This document shows, in pieces, positions 1-8,950 of a stretch of DNA of 64,000 nt (position 1 is the stretch's first letter; each line of letters begins with the position of its first letter). Under the pieces are notes generated by a model, which was not told where the DNA came from, did no database searches, and saw nothing but the letters and a program-made list of their open reading frames with translations. The DNA is taken from the NCBI GenBank assembly GCA_037439785.1, contig JBBIVJ010000017.1, positions 25,966 through 89,965 on the forward strand, in the 5' to 3' direction. Source of the stretch: DSVZ01 sp037439785. Lineage in GTDB: Bacteria > Verrucomicrobiota > Verrucomicrobiia > Limisphaerales > J093. A program made the translations under genes and the position numbers.

Positions 1-630
1 GCGGGCATCCGCCCCGGTGCACTGGTTGGCGAAGGCGGCGTCGTTGATGCTGTTGGGGTGTTCGTCCACGAAGACAAAGGTCCGGGTGGGCTGGACGATT
101 TCCGAGGCCTTGCCGTAGATGCGCCAGCGGGTCTGGTTGCGGCCTCTGGCCGGGCCGTCCAGCCAGTCGCCAAAGGCGAAGACCTGGCTCATCGAGTTGC
201 TGCGGATGCGCGGGACCTGGCGGCCGGCGATGATGACCACCGCCTTGTCGGCGGGGCAGCGAAAGACCTCGCGGCTGCCGCCCACGTAGGGGAACAGCGG
301 GCTGTTGGTGAGGAAGCGCGGGTTGGCGGCGTCGGCGTTCCAGCCGGCGAGGTCCCCCTGCATCCAGTTCACCCGCCGGTTGGGCAGGCCATCCAGGCAG
401 CCGAGCAGCAGGTCGTGATGGTCGTCGGCATAGACCAGCCAGCCGAGGGTGAGCTGCTTGGTGTTGTTCATGCAAAAGATGCCCTGGGCCTTGGCCTTGG
501 CCCGGGCCAGGGCGGGCAGGAGCATCCCGGCCAGGATGGCAATGATGGCGATCACCACCAGCAGCTCGATGAGGGTGAAGCCGGCCCGGGGCCGGAACCC
601 ACGGGGGGAGGAGGCAGAAAACGTTCGCAT
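1..630 (-). CDS. Prepilin-type N-terminal domain protein (partial, 3' end outside window)
   Basis: About 210 codons are visible, reading off the left edge. After a short Arg/Pro-rich leader comes a classic class III prepilin signal: G-F-T-L-I-E-L-L-V-V-I-A-I-I-A-I-L-A-G-M, with cleavage expected after the Gly and methylation of the Phe. The hydrophobic helix is followed by ARAKAKAQ and an NNTKQL segment, the layout of the very large family of secreted pseudopilin-like proteins expanded in Verrucomicrobia, Planctomycetes and Lentisphaerae. The family is exported by a type II secretion or type IV pilus-like machine; individual functions are mostly unknown. The start at 630 puts the hydrophobic segment at the usual distance. 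The 24 bases between it and the helicase gene suggest co-transcription or a processed mRNA. Confidence 0.85.
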   Translation of the reverse strand, partial: MRTFSASSPRGFRPRAGFTLIELLVVIAIIAILAGMLLPALARAKAKAQGIFCMNNTKQLTLGWLVYADDHHDLLLGCLDGLPNRRVNWMQGDLAGWNADAANPRFLTNSPLFPYVGGSREVFRCPADKAVVIIAGRQVPRIRSNSMSQVFAFGDWLDGPARGRNQTRWRIYGKASEIVQPTRTFVFVDEHPNSINDAAFANQCTGADAR

Positions 631-654
631 GGCTCGGCGCCTTTCGGTGTGACG

Positions 655-2715
655 TTACCCCGGAATCTGTCCCCCGAGTGCGCCGGAGGCAAGAGCGACT
701 TTTTCCCGCAACACGGCGAGCCAGGCCCGGCCGGTCTCCAGGCTGACCGGGGCGCGGGCGCGGGCGTCGCCGGGTTCGATCAATTCCGCCGGCAGTTCCT
801 TGAGGAAGCGGGAGGGATGGCAGGGGTTGAGCTGGCCGTATTTGCGGCGGCCGGTGCAATGTCCCAGCCGCAGGGAGTGCCGGGCGCGGGTGATGGCCAC
901 GTAAAAGAGGCGGCGTTCCTCGTCGAGGGTGCCTTCCTCCGTGGCGCGGCTGTGCGGCAGCAGCCCTTCCTCGAGGCCCACGATGAACACGTGGGGGAAC
1001 TCCAGGCCCTTGCAACTGTGCATGGTGATGAGCGTCACCGCTTCGCCGGGCGGCGGGGTGTCCGCCTCCCGTTCAGCGTCCAGAGTTACGGCGGCCAGAT
1101 AGCGCGCCAGGCGCTCGGCAGGGGCGCCCTCCGGACCGGCGTCGCGGTCAAGAGCAGCGACCAGTTCCCGGAGCATCCGGACGCGATGCTCGCCAGCCTC
1201 GGCGGTTTTTTCGCTGCGTCGCAGCTCCTCCTCGTAGCCGATCTCGCGCAACCAGGCCTCGGCCCAGGCGGAGAGGGAGAAAGCCGGCAGGGACGTGCGC
1301 AGCGGGCGGGCGGTTTCCTCGCACCACTGCACAAAAGCGGCGAGGCTTTCGCGGGTGCGCGCCGGCAGGGAGGCGGTCACCGCCGGGCTCTGCATGGCGG
1401 CGAAGACCGAGCTGTGGCGTTCGTGGCTGGCGGCGATCAGCCGCTGCAGGGTGGCCTCGCTCAGCCCCCGCGCCGGCACGTTGGCGATGCGCAGCAGGCT
1501 GAGGTCGTCGTGGGGATTGAGCAGGGTCTTGAGGTAGGCGAGCAGATCGCGCACCTCGCGGCGGTCGAAGCAGCTCTGCCCCCCCACCAGATGGTAACGC
1601 ACGCCGGCGCGGCGGAAGGCGGTCTCCAGCGGGCGGGCCTGGCCGTTGGTACGGAAGAGCACGGCCTGGTGGGACCAGGGGATGCGCCGGACCAGGCGGG
1701 CGGCCTCGATTTCCTCGACCACGCCGCGGGCCTCCTCCTCCTCATCGGCGAAGGTGTGGAGCTGGATTTTGGGGCCGGTGCCCAGGGCCGACCAGAGGTG
1801 CTTGCCGCGGCGGCGGGGGTTGTGGCGGATGAGGGCGTTGGCGGCCTGGAGGATGGTGGTGGTGGAGCGGTAATTTTGTTCGAGCTTGATGACCTTGAGC
1901 TCGGGGAAGTGTCGCTCCAGATCGAGCAGGTTGGCCGGCTCGGCGCCCCGCCAGCCGTAGATGCTCTGGTCGTCGTCCCCCACCACGCAGAGGTTGCGGT
2001 GGCGGGCGGCCAGGGCGTGCAGCAGCTCGAACTGGGCGGCGTTGGTGTCCTGATATTCGTCCACCAGGAGATAGCGATACCGGGCGCGGCAGGCCTCCAG
2101 CACGTCGGGATGCTCCCGGAACAAGCGCAGCGGCAGCAGCAGGAGGTCGTCGAAGTCCACCGCGTTGCAGGCACGCAGGGCGGATTCGTAGCGGGTGCGC
2201 ACGTGCTCGGCCAGGGCCTGCACCGCGGGGTCGCCCCAGGCGCCGCGGCCGCCGCTGTTGCGGTAGCGGCTGAGCAGGCCCAGGACGGCAGGGGGATCGG
2301 TCTTTTCGCCGCGGGCCGAGACCTGGGCGAGGATTCGGCGGATGGCGGCCAGTTGCTCGGTCTCGTCGCAGATGACGAACTGCGGCTTGTACCCCAGCCG
2401 GTCAATGTATCGGCGCAGCAGGCGCACTCCCAGGGCGTGAAAGGTGCAGATGGTGGGCCGGGCCGGGACGGACGGGCCGCCGCGCGTCCGCGGGACCAGT
2501 TGGCCGACGCGCTCGAGCATCTCCCGCGCGGCCTTGTTGGTGAAGGTGACGGCCAGGATGTGTTCGGGGGGCACCCCGCGTTCGATGAGGTGCGCGATCC
2601 GACAGGTGATGACGCGGGTCTTGCCCGTGCCCGCCCCCGCCAGGATGAGCAACGGCCCGTGGAGGGTGGTGACCGCCTCGCGTTGCTGGGGGTTGAGCGG
2701 GCTCAGGTCGAGCAT
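655..2715 (-). CDS. uvrD: UvrD/PcrA/Rep-family superfamily I DNA helicase
   Basis: A 686-residue 3'-5' SF1A helicase, expected to unwind DNA during repair and to displace bound protein. Visible motifs: Q-motif LNPQQREAV (7-15), Walker A AGAGTGKT (26-33), Walker B/motif II VDEYQDTN, motif III GDDDQSIYGWRGA, motif IV QNYRST, motif V TMHSCKGLEFPHVFI with GLEEGLLPH, and motif VI EERRLFYVAITRAR. It is slightly short for UvrD (about 720) and close to Rep/PcrA. An in-frame ATG exists 165 bases upstream, but the extra 55 residues are low-complexity Arg/Ala and would read through the promoter, so the ATG at 2715, just before the Q-motif, is preferred. UvrD, PcrA and Rep cannot be separated by eye. Confidence 0.93.
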   Translation of the reverse strand: MLDLSPLNPQQREAVTTLHGPLLILAGAGTGKTRVITCRIAHLIERGVPPEHILAVTFTNKAAREMLERVGQLVPRTRGGPSVPARPTICTFHALGVRLLRRYIDRLGYKPQFVICDETEQLAAIRRILAQVSARGEKTDPPAVLGLLSRYRNSGGRGAWGDPAVQALAEHVRTRYESALRACNAVDFDDLLLLPLRLFREHPDVLEACRARYRYLLVDEYQDTNAAQFELLHALAARHRNLCVVGDDDQSIYGWRGAEPANLLDLERHFPELKVIKLEQNYRSTTTILQAANALIRHNPRRRGKHLWSALGTGPKIQLHTFADEEEEARGVVEEIEAARLVRRIPWSHQAVLFRTNGQARPLETAFRRAGVRYHLVGGQSCFDRREVRDLLAYLKTLLNPHDDLSLLRIANVPARGLSEATLQRLIAASHERHSSVFAAMQSPAVTASLPARTRESLAAFVQWCEETARPLRTSLPAFSLSAWAEAWLREIGYEEELRRSEKTAEAGEHRVRMLRELVAALDRDAGPEGAPAERLARYLAAVTLDAEREADTPPPGEAVTLITMHSCKGLEFPHVFIVGLEEGLLPHSRATEEGTLDEERRLFYVAITRARHSLRLGHCTGRRKYGQLNPCHPSRFLKELPAELIEPGDARARAPVSLETGRAWLAVLREKVALASGALGGQIPG

Positions 2716-2724
2716 GGGGCGCGC

Positions 2725-2752
2725 AGTGTAGGGGGCGAGCACGGCCTGACAA
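2725..2752 (-). promoter_or_regulatory. Sigma-70-like promoter of the helicase gene
   Basis: On the minus strand there is TTGTCA, a 16-base spacer, then TACACT, which ends nine bases before the ATG at 2715. Transcription should begin almost at the start codon, and no Shine-Dalgarno sequence is present, so the mRNA is probably leaderless or nearly so. Confidence 0.5.
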
Positions 2753-2878
2753 GCGGCGAGCCGGCGGCGACGGGCAGTCCACGGGCAGGCCCCTTGCCTC
2801 CCCCCTCCGGCACGTGACCGCCCGCCACTTCCGGCGTGGCAAAGTCGGCGGGCCGGGGCAGGCTGTCGGGTCGCGCAC

Positions 2879-3679
2879 ATGGCCGAGCAACAGTCGTATT
2901 ACCGGCACAACGAGGCTTACGCCGAGTTCCTGGCGAACTGGGACGAGGGTTTTTACGCCAAGTACGCCGGGGCCCTGCGCCCGGACCGGCCCGGCGCACG
3001 GGTGCTGGACGTGGGTTGCGGGGTGGGGCAGGTGGTCCGGCGCCTGACGGCGGCGGGGTATGAGGCTCACGGCGTCGAGGTGTCCGAGCCCAACGTGGCC
3101 CGGGCCCGCCGGACCGGCTTGCGGTGCGAACTGTACGACGGCCGCCACCTGCCCTTTCCCGACCGGTCCTTCGTCAGCGTGGGGGCGCTCAACGTGCTCG
3201 AGCACGTCGAGGAACCGGAGGCGTTTCTGGCCGAGCTGGTGCGCGTGGCCGAGCCGGGCGGGCGGGTGGTGGTGTCCAGCCCCAACTTCTACCGCGCGCT
3301 GGGCTGGCGGGATTACCACCCCGCGATGCGCGGTCCGGCCAACAAGTGGCGGAACCTGCGCCGGCTGCTGGTCAAGTGCCGCCAGATGCGCCGCGCGCCC
3401 GACGCGGTTCGTTTCGACCGCATGGCGCCGGTGGTGCGGCCGGTGTTCCAGCCGGACGATGACGCCATCGTGAAGACCAACGGCCCGGAGATCGCTTTCT
3501 TCCTCCGCCGGGCGGGCTGTGCCATCGAGCGGATCGAGTGCACGGACCGCTACGTGCCGGGGCTGGTGGACCGGCTTCTCAACGCCACGCCGCTGCGTTT
3601 TCTGATGTTCAACGCGTTCGTGGTGGCCCGGCGCCTGCCGGACGAGGCAGCGGCCGCCGCCGCACGGGGCAGGGGATGA
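2879..3679 (+). CDS. Class I SAM-dependent methyltransferase (Methyltransf_11 type)
   Basis: A 266-residue soluble protein. Motif I VLDVGCGVGQ (about residues 42-51) forms the SAM loop; GVEVS follows as the acidic strand-2 end, DGRHLPFPDRSF is a typical post-I region and LNVLEHVEEPEAFLAEL the post-II helix, as in UbiE/Methyltransf_11 enzymes. The C-terminal 100 residues are basic and hydrophobic, and a short FLMFNAFVVARR segment could touch the membrane. The substrate cannot be inferred. The gene is divergent from the helicase gene, with about 160 bases between the starts, and convergent with tsf. Confidence 0.85.
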   Translation: MAEQQSYYRHNEAYAEFLANWDEGFYAKYAGALRPDRPGARVLDVGCGVGQVVRRLTAAGYEAHGVEVSEPNVARARRTGLRCELYDGRHLPFPDRSFVSVGALNVLEHVEEPEAFLAELVRVAEPGGRVVVSSPNFYRALGWRDYHPAMRGPANKWRNLRRLLVKCRQMRRAPDAVRFDRMAPVVRPVFQPDDDAIVKTNGPEIAFFLRRAGCAIERIECTDRYVPGLVDRLLNATPLRFLMFNAFVVARRLPDEAAAAAARGRG

Positions 3680-3759
3680 GGCCGGGCAGCGGGCCGGCAA
3701 ACGCCGACGCCGCTCCTCCCGAAGGTGAGAAGCGGCGCGGGGCAAAGGCTCGGAGCAGG

Positions 3760-4611
3760 TCAGGCGGCCGGCAGGGCCTCGCCCACCTGAAAACGCACGA
3801 ACCGGCGGACGACAATCTCGTCGCCCAGTTGCTGGCTGAGCTGGGCCAGGTGCTCTCGCACGGTGATCTCGCCGTTGCGCTTCACGTAGCCCTGATCCAG
3901 CAGGCAGACGGTCTGGTAGAACTTTTCCAGTTTGCCCTCGATGATCATAGCCAGGGCCTGCGGAGGTTTGTCTTTGAGGGCCTCGGAGTTGGCCACCACG
4001 TCGCGCTCACGCGCCACGACGGCGGGGTCCAACTGCTCGCGCGTGACGGCCAGGGGATTGGCGGCGGCGATTTGCAGGGTGATGTCCCGCACCAGTTGCT
4101 TGAAATCATCCGTGGCCGCGGTGCTGTCCCGGCCGGCCCCGACCTCCACCAGCACCCCGACTTTTGCGCCGGTGTGGATGTAGGCGGCAATCAGCCCGCT
4201 GCCGGTCAGTTCGAAGCGCTGGTGCCGGGCGATGCGGATGTTTTCGCGGATGCGGCTGACGGCGTCGGTGCGCAGGGTCTCGAGGTCCACGCCGGGATTT
4301 TCGGCCAGGCTGCGGGCGACCTGGTCGCAAAAGGCGCGGAACAGGTCGTTCTTGGCCACGAAGTCCGTTTCGCAGTTGACCTCGACCAGCACGCCCACGC
4401 GGGCGCCGGGCAGGATGGCCTGGGCGATGGCCCCTTCGCGGGCTTCGCGGGCGGCCTTTTTGGCGGCGGTGGCCACGCCGCGCTTGCGCAGCAGGTCCAC
4501 GGCGGCCTCGAGGTCGCCGCCGGTTTCGACCAGCGCCCGCTTGCAATCCATCATGCCGGCGTTGGTCATTTCGCGGAGTCGAGCGATGAGTTGGGGAGTG
4601 ATGTCAGCCAT
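3760..4611 (-). CDS. tsf: Translation elongation factor Ts
   Basis: A 283-residue EF-Ts, the guanine-nucleotide exchange factor for EF-Tu. The N-terminal UBA-like domain reads LIARLREMTNAGMMDCKRALVETGGD, followed by AVDLLRKRG. The exchange-domain signature VLVEVNCETDFVAKN occurs in the first half, and a second core subdomain (VGVLVEVGAGRDS) follows. Length matches the long two-subdomain form. It lies 60 bases downstream of rpsB in the universally conserved rpsB-tsf order and should be read on the same transcript. The ATG at 4611 places the UBA helix at the normal distance. Confidence 0.97.
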   Translation of the reverse strand: MADITPQLIARLREMTNAGMMDCKRALVETGGDLEAAVDLLRKRGVATAAKKAAREAREGAIAQAILPGARVGVLVEVNCETDFVAKNDLFRAFCDQVARSLAENPGVDLETLRTDAVSRIRENIRIARHQRFELTGSGLIAAYIHTGAKVGVLVEVGAGRDSTAATDDFKQLVRDITLQIAAANPLAVTREQLDPAVVARERDVVANSEALKDKPPQALAMIIEGKLEKFYQTVCLLDQGYVKRNGEITVREHLAQLSQQLGDEIVVRRFVRFQVGEALPAA

Positions 4612-4671
4612 GGGAGGGGAAAAGGCGGTTCGGGATTTCCGCAGTCAGTCCGGCCGGGGACGGGGTGCTGT

Positions 4672-5499
4672 TCAGGCCACCGGCATCGGCGGGGGCTCGG
4701 TCACGGTCAGGGGTGCCGGGGCCGGGCTGACGGAGGCGGGGGCCGGCGCGGCCGGGGTGGCGGCCGCGGTCGGGGCAGGGGCCTCCTCGGTCCGGCGCTG
4801 GGCAAAACGGCTCTCGTACTCGCCCTGGGCCTGCTTGAGGGTCTGGGTCACCACGCCCAGGATGAGGCGCACCGAGCGGATGGCGTCGTCATTGCCCGCG
4901 ATGGGGTAGTCCACCAGGTTCGGGTCACAGTTGGTGTCCACGATGGCCACGATGGGGATGCGGAGGCGGCGGGCTTCGGCGACGGCGTTTTTCTCGCGCT
5001 TGATGTCCACGATGAAGAGGGCGGCCGGGGGCTTGTCCATGTGGCGGATGCCCTCGAGGTTTTTGAGCAGGCGGGCCAATTCCCGGCGCAGGACGGACTG
5101 CTCCTGCTTGACGTAGTTCAGGATCGAGCCGTCGGCCTCCATTTTTTCGATTTCCTTGAGGCGGGCCAGGGAGCGCCGGAGGGTTTTCATGTTGGTGAGG
5201 GTACCCCCCAGCCAGCGCTGGGTGACATAGGGCTGGCCGCAGGCCACGGCCGATTCCTTCACGAGGTCCTGGACCTGCTTTTTGGTGCCGACGAACAGCA
5301 CCTGACCGCCCTCGGCGGCCGTGCGGCGCAGGAAGCTGCAGGCCGCCTCCAGCTGGCGGAGGGTCTGGCTCAGGTCAATGATGTGGATGCCGTTGCGGGC
5401 GTCGAAGATGAACGGCTTCATGGCCGGATTCCACCGGCGCGTCTGGTGTCCGAAGTGGACCCCCGCCTCGAGCAATTCTTTGATGCCGACGTTGATCAC
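4672..5499 (-). CDS. rpsB: 30S ribosomal protein S2
   Basis: A 275-residue S2 of the small ribosomal subunit. Family motifs are LLEAGVHFGHQTRRWNP near the N-terminus, FVGTKKQ, YVTQRWLGGTLTN, the coiled-coil insert (LEGIRHMDKPPAALFIVD) and IVAIVDTNCDPNLVDYPIAGNDDA. The start is GTG at 5499, preceded by AAAGGA at a suitable distance, one of the few clear Shine-Dalgarno sites in the window. The last 45 or so residues are an Ala/Pro/Thr-rich tail, longer than in most S2 proteins and probably disordered. Confidence 0.97.
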   Translation of the reverse strand: MINVGIKELLEAGVHFGHQTRRWNPAMKPFIFDARNGIHIIDLSQTLRQLEAACSFLRRTAAEGGQVLFVGTKKQVQDLVKESAVACGQPYVTQRWLGGTLTNMKTLRRSLARLKEIEKMEADGSILNYVKQEQSVLRRELARLLKNLEGIRHMDKPPAALFIVDIKREKNAVAEARRLRIPIVAIVDTNCDPNLVDYPIAGNDDAIRSVRLILGVVTQTLKQAQGEYESRFAQRRTEEAPAPTAAATPAAPAPASVSPAPAPLTVTEPPPMPVA

Positions 5500-5653
5500 A
5501 AGTTCCTTTGTTGGTCAGCGCCCCCAAGGGGCACCATCCCGCGGAACACGGGATTGCGGTTGATGTTGTTGTGGCCGGCGCCTCCACTCGGAGGGCGCAC
5601 GTGGTCAGGCCGTTGACGTTGCCCGGCGCCGGGACGGCGCAAAGCGAGCCGGA

Positions 5654-5681
5654 ACCCTATCAGAGGCGACCCTGGTCGCAA
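5654..5681 (-). promoter_or_regulatory. Candidate rpsB-tsf promoter with leader of about 150 nt
   Basis: On the minus strand TTGCGA, a 16-base spacer and TAGGGT lie 155 bases before the GTG of rpsB. The leader between them can fold, for example ATCCCG pairing with CGGGAT at about 5535-5560, and could carry the autoregulatory S2 leader known in other bacteria. The leader role is inferred. Confidence 0.35.
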
Positions 5682-5716
5682 CAGGAAAGAAGCGGCGCGC
5701 GGGGCACGGTACCGGT

Positions 5717-7093
5717 TCAGGCCGGCAGGAACTCGCGGGGATCGGTAATCCGACCCGTCAACGCGCTGGCCGCGACGGTGGCGGGGGAGGCCAGGAAGAC
5801 CTGGGATTCCTTGTGGCCCATGCGGCCGGGGAAGTTGCGGTTGGTGGCGCTGATGCACTTGATGCCCGGCTGGTTGATGCGGCCGAAGGTGTCCACCGGC
5901 CCGCCCAGGCAGGCCGCGCAGCCGGCGTTTTCGGTCAGGCGCACGCCGGCCTCGACCAGGATTTGCCAGATGCTTTTCTCCCCCCAGCGGGTGGTTTGCA
6001 GGTCGTGAACGATCTCGGGCGTGGCGGGCACGCCGAAGGTGTCAATTTGCACCTGCCGTCCTTGCACCAGACAGGCGAACTCGATGAAGTCACTGGTCTT
6101 GCCGCCGGTGCAGGAGCCGATGTAGGCGCGGTCCAGCCTGACCTGCCCCAGTTCCCGCGCCGGCCGCCGCTGGGCGGGGTCGGGATGGCAGGCCACGAGG
6201 GGTTCCAGTTTGTCCAGTTCCACGACCAGTTCGTACACGAACTTCTGGTCGCGGTCCGGCTCGACCGGTTCGTGGTCCCGGCGGGTGCCGTTGAGGCGGG
6301 TGCGGGCCTCGACGTACTCGGCGGTGCGGGCGTCGAAGGGGAAAATGCCGTTCTTGGCGCCGGCTTCGATGGCCATGTTGGCAATGGTCATGCGGTCGTC
6401 CATCGCGAGGCAGGCCACGCCGGGACCGTCGAACTGCATCGCCCGGTAGGTCGCGCCGTCGAAGCCGATCTCGCCGATGATGTGGAGAATGATGTCCTTG
6501 GCCATCACCCCCGGGGGCAACCGGCCTTCCAGGCGGAAATGCATGGTCTCGGGCACCTTCAGCAGCAGTTTGCCGGTGCCCATGACAAAGCCGGCGTCGG
6601 TGTTGCCGATACCGGTGGCAAACTCGTTGAACGCCCCGGCCGTACAGGTGTGCGAGTCGGTGCCGAACAGCACCTCCCCCGGTCGGGTGTGCCCTTTCTG
6701 GGGCAGGGCACTGTGGCAGACGCCGGCATAGCGGGAACCATACTGCCGCACCAGCTCGCCGCGGGCGGGGTCGAAGCGCCAGGTCCCGCCCGGCTCGTCA
6801 ATGACATCGTAGAAATACACAATGCCCTGCTCGCGGACGAACTCGCGCAGCAGGTTGACGTTGCGATTGGAGTGGGAGTCGGCGGTGAAGATGTAGTGGT
6901 CCGGGATGATGACAATCTTGTGGCGGTCCCAGACGCGTGCCCCGGGGCCGAACTCGCGCTTGAAAACGCCGATGGTGCCCGGTCCGCACACGTCGTGGGT
7001 CATCAGGATGTCGGCATTCACCCAGATGTTTTCCCCGGCCTGCACCCGCGCCTTGCCGGCGGCGCGGGCCAGAATTTTTTCCGTCAACGTCAT
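5717..7093 (-). CDS. leuC: 3-isopropylmalate dehydratase / homoaconitase-type large subunit
   Basis: A 458-residue aconitase-superfamily large subunit. It begins MTLTEKILARAAG, the usual LeuC start. Substrate and Fe-S motifs are visible: DHYIFTADSHSN, GTDSHTCTAGAFNEFATGIG, YIGSCTGGK (first cluster cysteine) and NAGCAACLGGP (the CxxC pair), so a [4Fe-4S] hydro-lyase is expected. LeuC in leucine synthesis is the simplest reading; homoaconitase or 2-methylcitrate-type activity is possible. The partner small subunit (LeuD swivel domain) is not in this window. The ATG at 7093 fits the family N-terminus and a promoter just upstream; the upstream in-frame extension is repeat sequence. Confidence 0.9.
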   Translation of the reverse strand: MTLTEKILARAAGKARVQAGENIWVNADILMTHDVCGPGTIGVFKREFGPGARVWDRHKIVIIPDHYIFTADSHSNRNVNLLREFVREQGIVYFYDVIDEPGGTWRFDPARGELVRQYGSRYAGVCHSALPQKGHTRPGEVLFGTDSHTCTAGAFNEFATGIGNTDAGFVMGTGKLLLKVPETMHFRLEGRLPPGVMAKDIILHIIGEIGFDGATYRAMQFDGPGVACLAMDDRMTIANMAIEAGAKNGIFPFDARTAEYVEARTRLNGTRRDHEPVEPDRDQKFVYELVVELDKLEPLVACHPDPAQRRPARELGQVRLDRAYIGSCTGGKTSDFIEFACLVQGRQVQIDTFGVPATPEIVHDLQTTRWGEKSIWQILVEAGVRLTENAGCAACLGGPVDTFGRINQPGIKCISATNRNFPGRMGHKESQVFLASPATVAASALTGRITDPREFLPA

Positions 7094-7104
7094 AAAGCGC
7101 GCCC

Positions 7105-7133
7105 AACGTAGCCAAGGGCGCCGCCGCCGGCAA
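7105..7133 (-). promoter_or_regulatory. Sigma-70-like promoter of leuC
   Basis: On the minus strand TTGCCG, a 17-base spacer and TACGTT lie just 11 bases before the ATG at 7093. The transcript should start only a few bases from the start codon, and no ribosome-binding site is visible. Confidence 0.45.
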
Positions 7134-7208
7134 CCCGGCGGACCGCCGCACGCCAGGACGCTGCCGCGCGGAAGGGGAGCCCCGCCGGTTGCGACAGCTT
7201 GTGGAGTG

Positions 7209-7297
7209 CCTGTCTGTGCGGTACACGCAGACAGGCGCCGGTCCTCTGGCGGTTGGGGGCGGTGCGGGCCATTTCGGATTTTGGACTTGGGATTAGG
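7209..7297. repeat. Hairpin, 28-bp dispersed repeat and heptamer array
   Basis: CCTGTCTG (7209-7216) pairs with CAGACAGG (7228-7235). Bases 7231-7258 match the reverse complement of 17448-17475 at 27 of 28 positions. Bases 7271-7291 are three degenerate heptamers (ATTTCGG, ATTTTGG, ACTTGGG). The whole 7094-7807 gap has no credible gene and is a mosaic of dispersed repeats. Confidence 0.7.
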
Positions 7298-7336
7298 ATA
7301 TCGCCCGGTCGGCCGGTCCCGACCCCAAGCACCTTT

Positions 7337-7376
7337 CGCCGATTGGCAACCGGCGATACGACAGGCTGGCAGCCTG
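7337..7376 (-). repeat. Palindromic repeat pair (same family as 17.6 and 33.3 kb)
   Basis: Two adjacent palindromes: CGCCGATTG/CAACCGGCG around one G (7337-7355, with one G-T type mismatch) and CAGGCTG/CAGCCTG around one G (7362-7376). Read on the minus strand, the order and linkers match those of the arrays at 17,602-17,642 and 33,352-33,392. Confidence 0.75.
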
Positions 7377-7589
7377 CGCGCCGCCGCCGGCCAGGTCACC
7401 GCCGGCGTGAGCCGGCGGAGGGAAGGTCCGCCGCGTGACCGCGGCGGCTACAGGGCAAGGGTCTCGCCGGCAAGTCCGGTAACCTGCCCGTTGGTGGGCT
7501 CCGGTGCGGGATCAGGCCGGGTCGGCGAGGACGCCAACCCCTGGCCTTCGACCTTCGGCTTGGGGTGCAGGTCTCTGGCCTGCTGCTGT

Positions 7590-7776
7590 GGTGCAGGCGC
7601 CTCGCCTGCAAACCCGCAGCCGGGACGGTTGCACCCCAAGTTGGTAGTGCCCCTCGCCGCCGGCGTGAACCGGCGGAGCGGCGGTCCGCCGCATGACCGC
7701 GACGGCTGCCGGGTTCGGGCCTCTGGTATCCGGCATCGGAACCTTTCCTGCCTTCCCCAGTTCCCAAGTCTGCACC
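7590..7776 (+). repeat. Dispersed repeat copy 1 (inverted partner at 14,281-14,461)
   Basis: Roughly 185 bases align to the reverse complement of 14,281-14,461 at visibly high identity, starting at the palindrome GCAGGCG-cct-CGCCTGC (7593-7609) and ending at CCTTTCCTGCCTTCC. Differences are scattered substitutions plus small indels. No open frame is conserved between the copies. Confidence 0.75.
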
Positions 7777-7807
7777 TTCCGCCGGACTTCGCCCTTCCCC
7801 GGCCGCC

Positions 7808-8800
7808 TCAGCGCAGCTCCAGGTCCGCCGGGCGCACGCCGCGGATGAACTTGCCGAAGCCGAAGTAGCTCGGCCGGTATTCCCCCACCGGCGTGGCGTC
7901 GGCCCGCGCCGGCACTTCCAGCCCGGTGAGCCAGCAGGCGGCGTTGACGATGAGCCGGCGCAGGTCCTCGCTCTGGAAATCCACCGCCGCGCCGAGCGTC
8001 GAGGTCAACGCCCGGGTGGTGCGGCCGTTGGGCCAGGTATAATCGCGCACCCAGACCAGCGGCATGAGCGGCTTTTCCCAGTTGGGCGGGGAGTCCGGCG
8101 CCATGCCACGCAACACCAGGCCGTGCACCAGCACGGTGTCGGTGGGCTTCAGGTGGACGATGCCGTACACGTCACTCGGGCCCCAGAGGTCCTTCACGCC
8201 GCGCAGGACCGGGTGGCGGGCCTGGAGGCCATCGAGCAGGCCGCGGGTGGCTTCCTTGTCGTGCTCGCCGTGGTGGTTGATCCAGGTCTCGCCCAGCACC
8301 TGCCGGCCAAAGCCGCCGGGCCAGGTCCGGCTGCGCCAGTCCCAGTCGGCGAACCGGCTTTGCTTGGGGCGTTCGTAGCTGAAGGCGTGCGTGGCGGTGC
8401 GCAGCGCGATGATCGGCTTGCCGGCCTGGAGGTAGTCCACGAAGTGCTGCATGTCCGCATCGGGCAGTTCCCGGAAGCGGAAGGCGCAGATGACCAGGTC
8501 CGCCGTGCCCAGCAGGTGCAGGCCGGGGACGTTGGTCTGGTTGTTCGGATCAATGGTGCCGTCGGCGGGGTTGATCGAAAACAGCACGGTGCACCGGAAG
8601 CCGTGCCGCTGGCTCAGCAGCTTGCCCAGCATCGGCAGGGATTCCTCCGAGCGGTATTCCTCGTCCCCGGCCAGCAGGACGATGTGCTTGCCATTGGCCC
8701 GGTCGGCCGGCGGGGTGTACGTGGCCCAGGGATCGGCGGCCCGGACGGCGGCGGAGGCGGCCAGCAGCAGCATGCCGGCGAAAACAGCGAGTGACTTCAT
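7808..8800 (-). CDS. ThuA-domain secreted protein
   Basis: A 330-residue protein with signal peptide MKSLAVFAGMLLLAASAAVRAA, so it is exported. The mature part starts a ThuA-like (class I glutamine-amidotransferase-fold) domain: HIVLLAGDEEYRSEESLPML, ADLVICAFRFRELP, GKPIIALRTATHAF, then TWINHHGEHDKE. ThuA was named for trehalose utilisation, but the secreted Verrucomicrobial/Planctomycetal forms have no assigned substrate; they often sit with sugar-oxidising or glycosidase genes, as here with the divergent GH2-like gene. The ATG at 8800 heads the signal peptide; the longer in-frame start at 8947 would add a Gly-rich tail read from intergenic DNA. Confidence 0.85.
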   Translation of the reverse strand: MKSLAVFAGMLLLAASAAVRAADPWATYTPPADRANGKHIVLLAGDEEYRSEESLPMLGKLLSQRHGFRCTVLFSINPADGTIDPNNQTNVPGLHLLGTADLVICAFRFRELPDADMQHFVDYLQAGKPIIALRTATHAFSYERPKQSRFADWDWRSRTWPGGFGRQVLGETWINHHGEHDKEATRGLLDGLQARHPVLRGVKDLWGPSDVYGIVHLKPTDTVLVHGLVLRGMAPDSPPNWEKPLMPLVWVRDYTWPNGRTTRALTSTLGAAVDFQSEDLRRLIVNAACWLTGLEVPARADATPVGEYRPSYFGFGKFIRGVRPADLELR

Positions 8801-8950
8801 GCCGGTAGTTAAGCAGCCACCACCGCCCAGGGCACGTACAAACCGCGCCCCGCCGCCAAGGCCGGCCCGGCCCCGCCCCCCGCCCCCCGCAGCTCCGGGC
8901 AGGTTGTCGCCGCGCTGCGCCGCTTGCGGCGGAAAACCGCGGAGCATTGT

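Noticed and set aside
58..2817. Very long open frame opposite the helicase gene
   Set aside because: It is the antisense of a clear SF1 helicase; its translation is Gly/Ala/His-rich without domains. High GC leaves antisense frames open.
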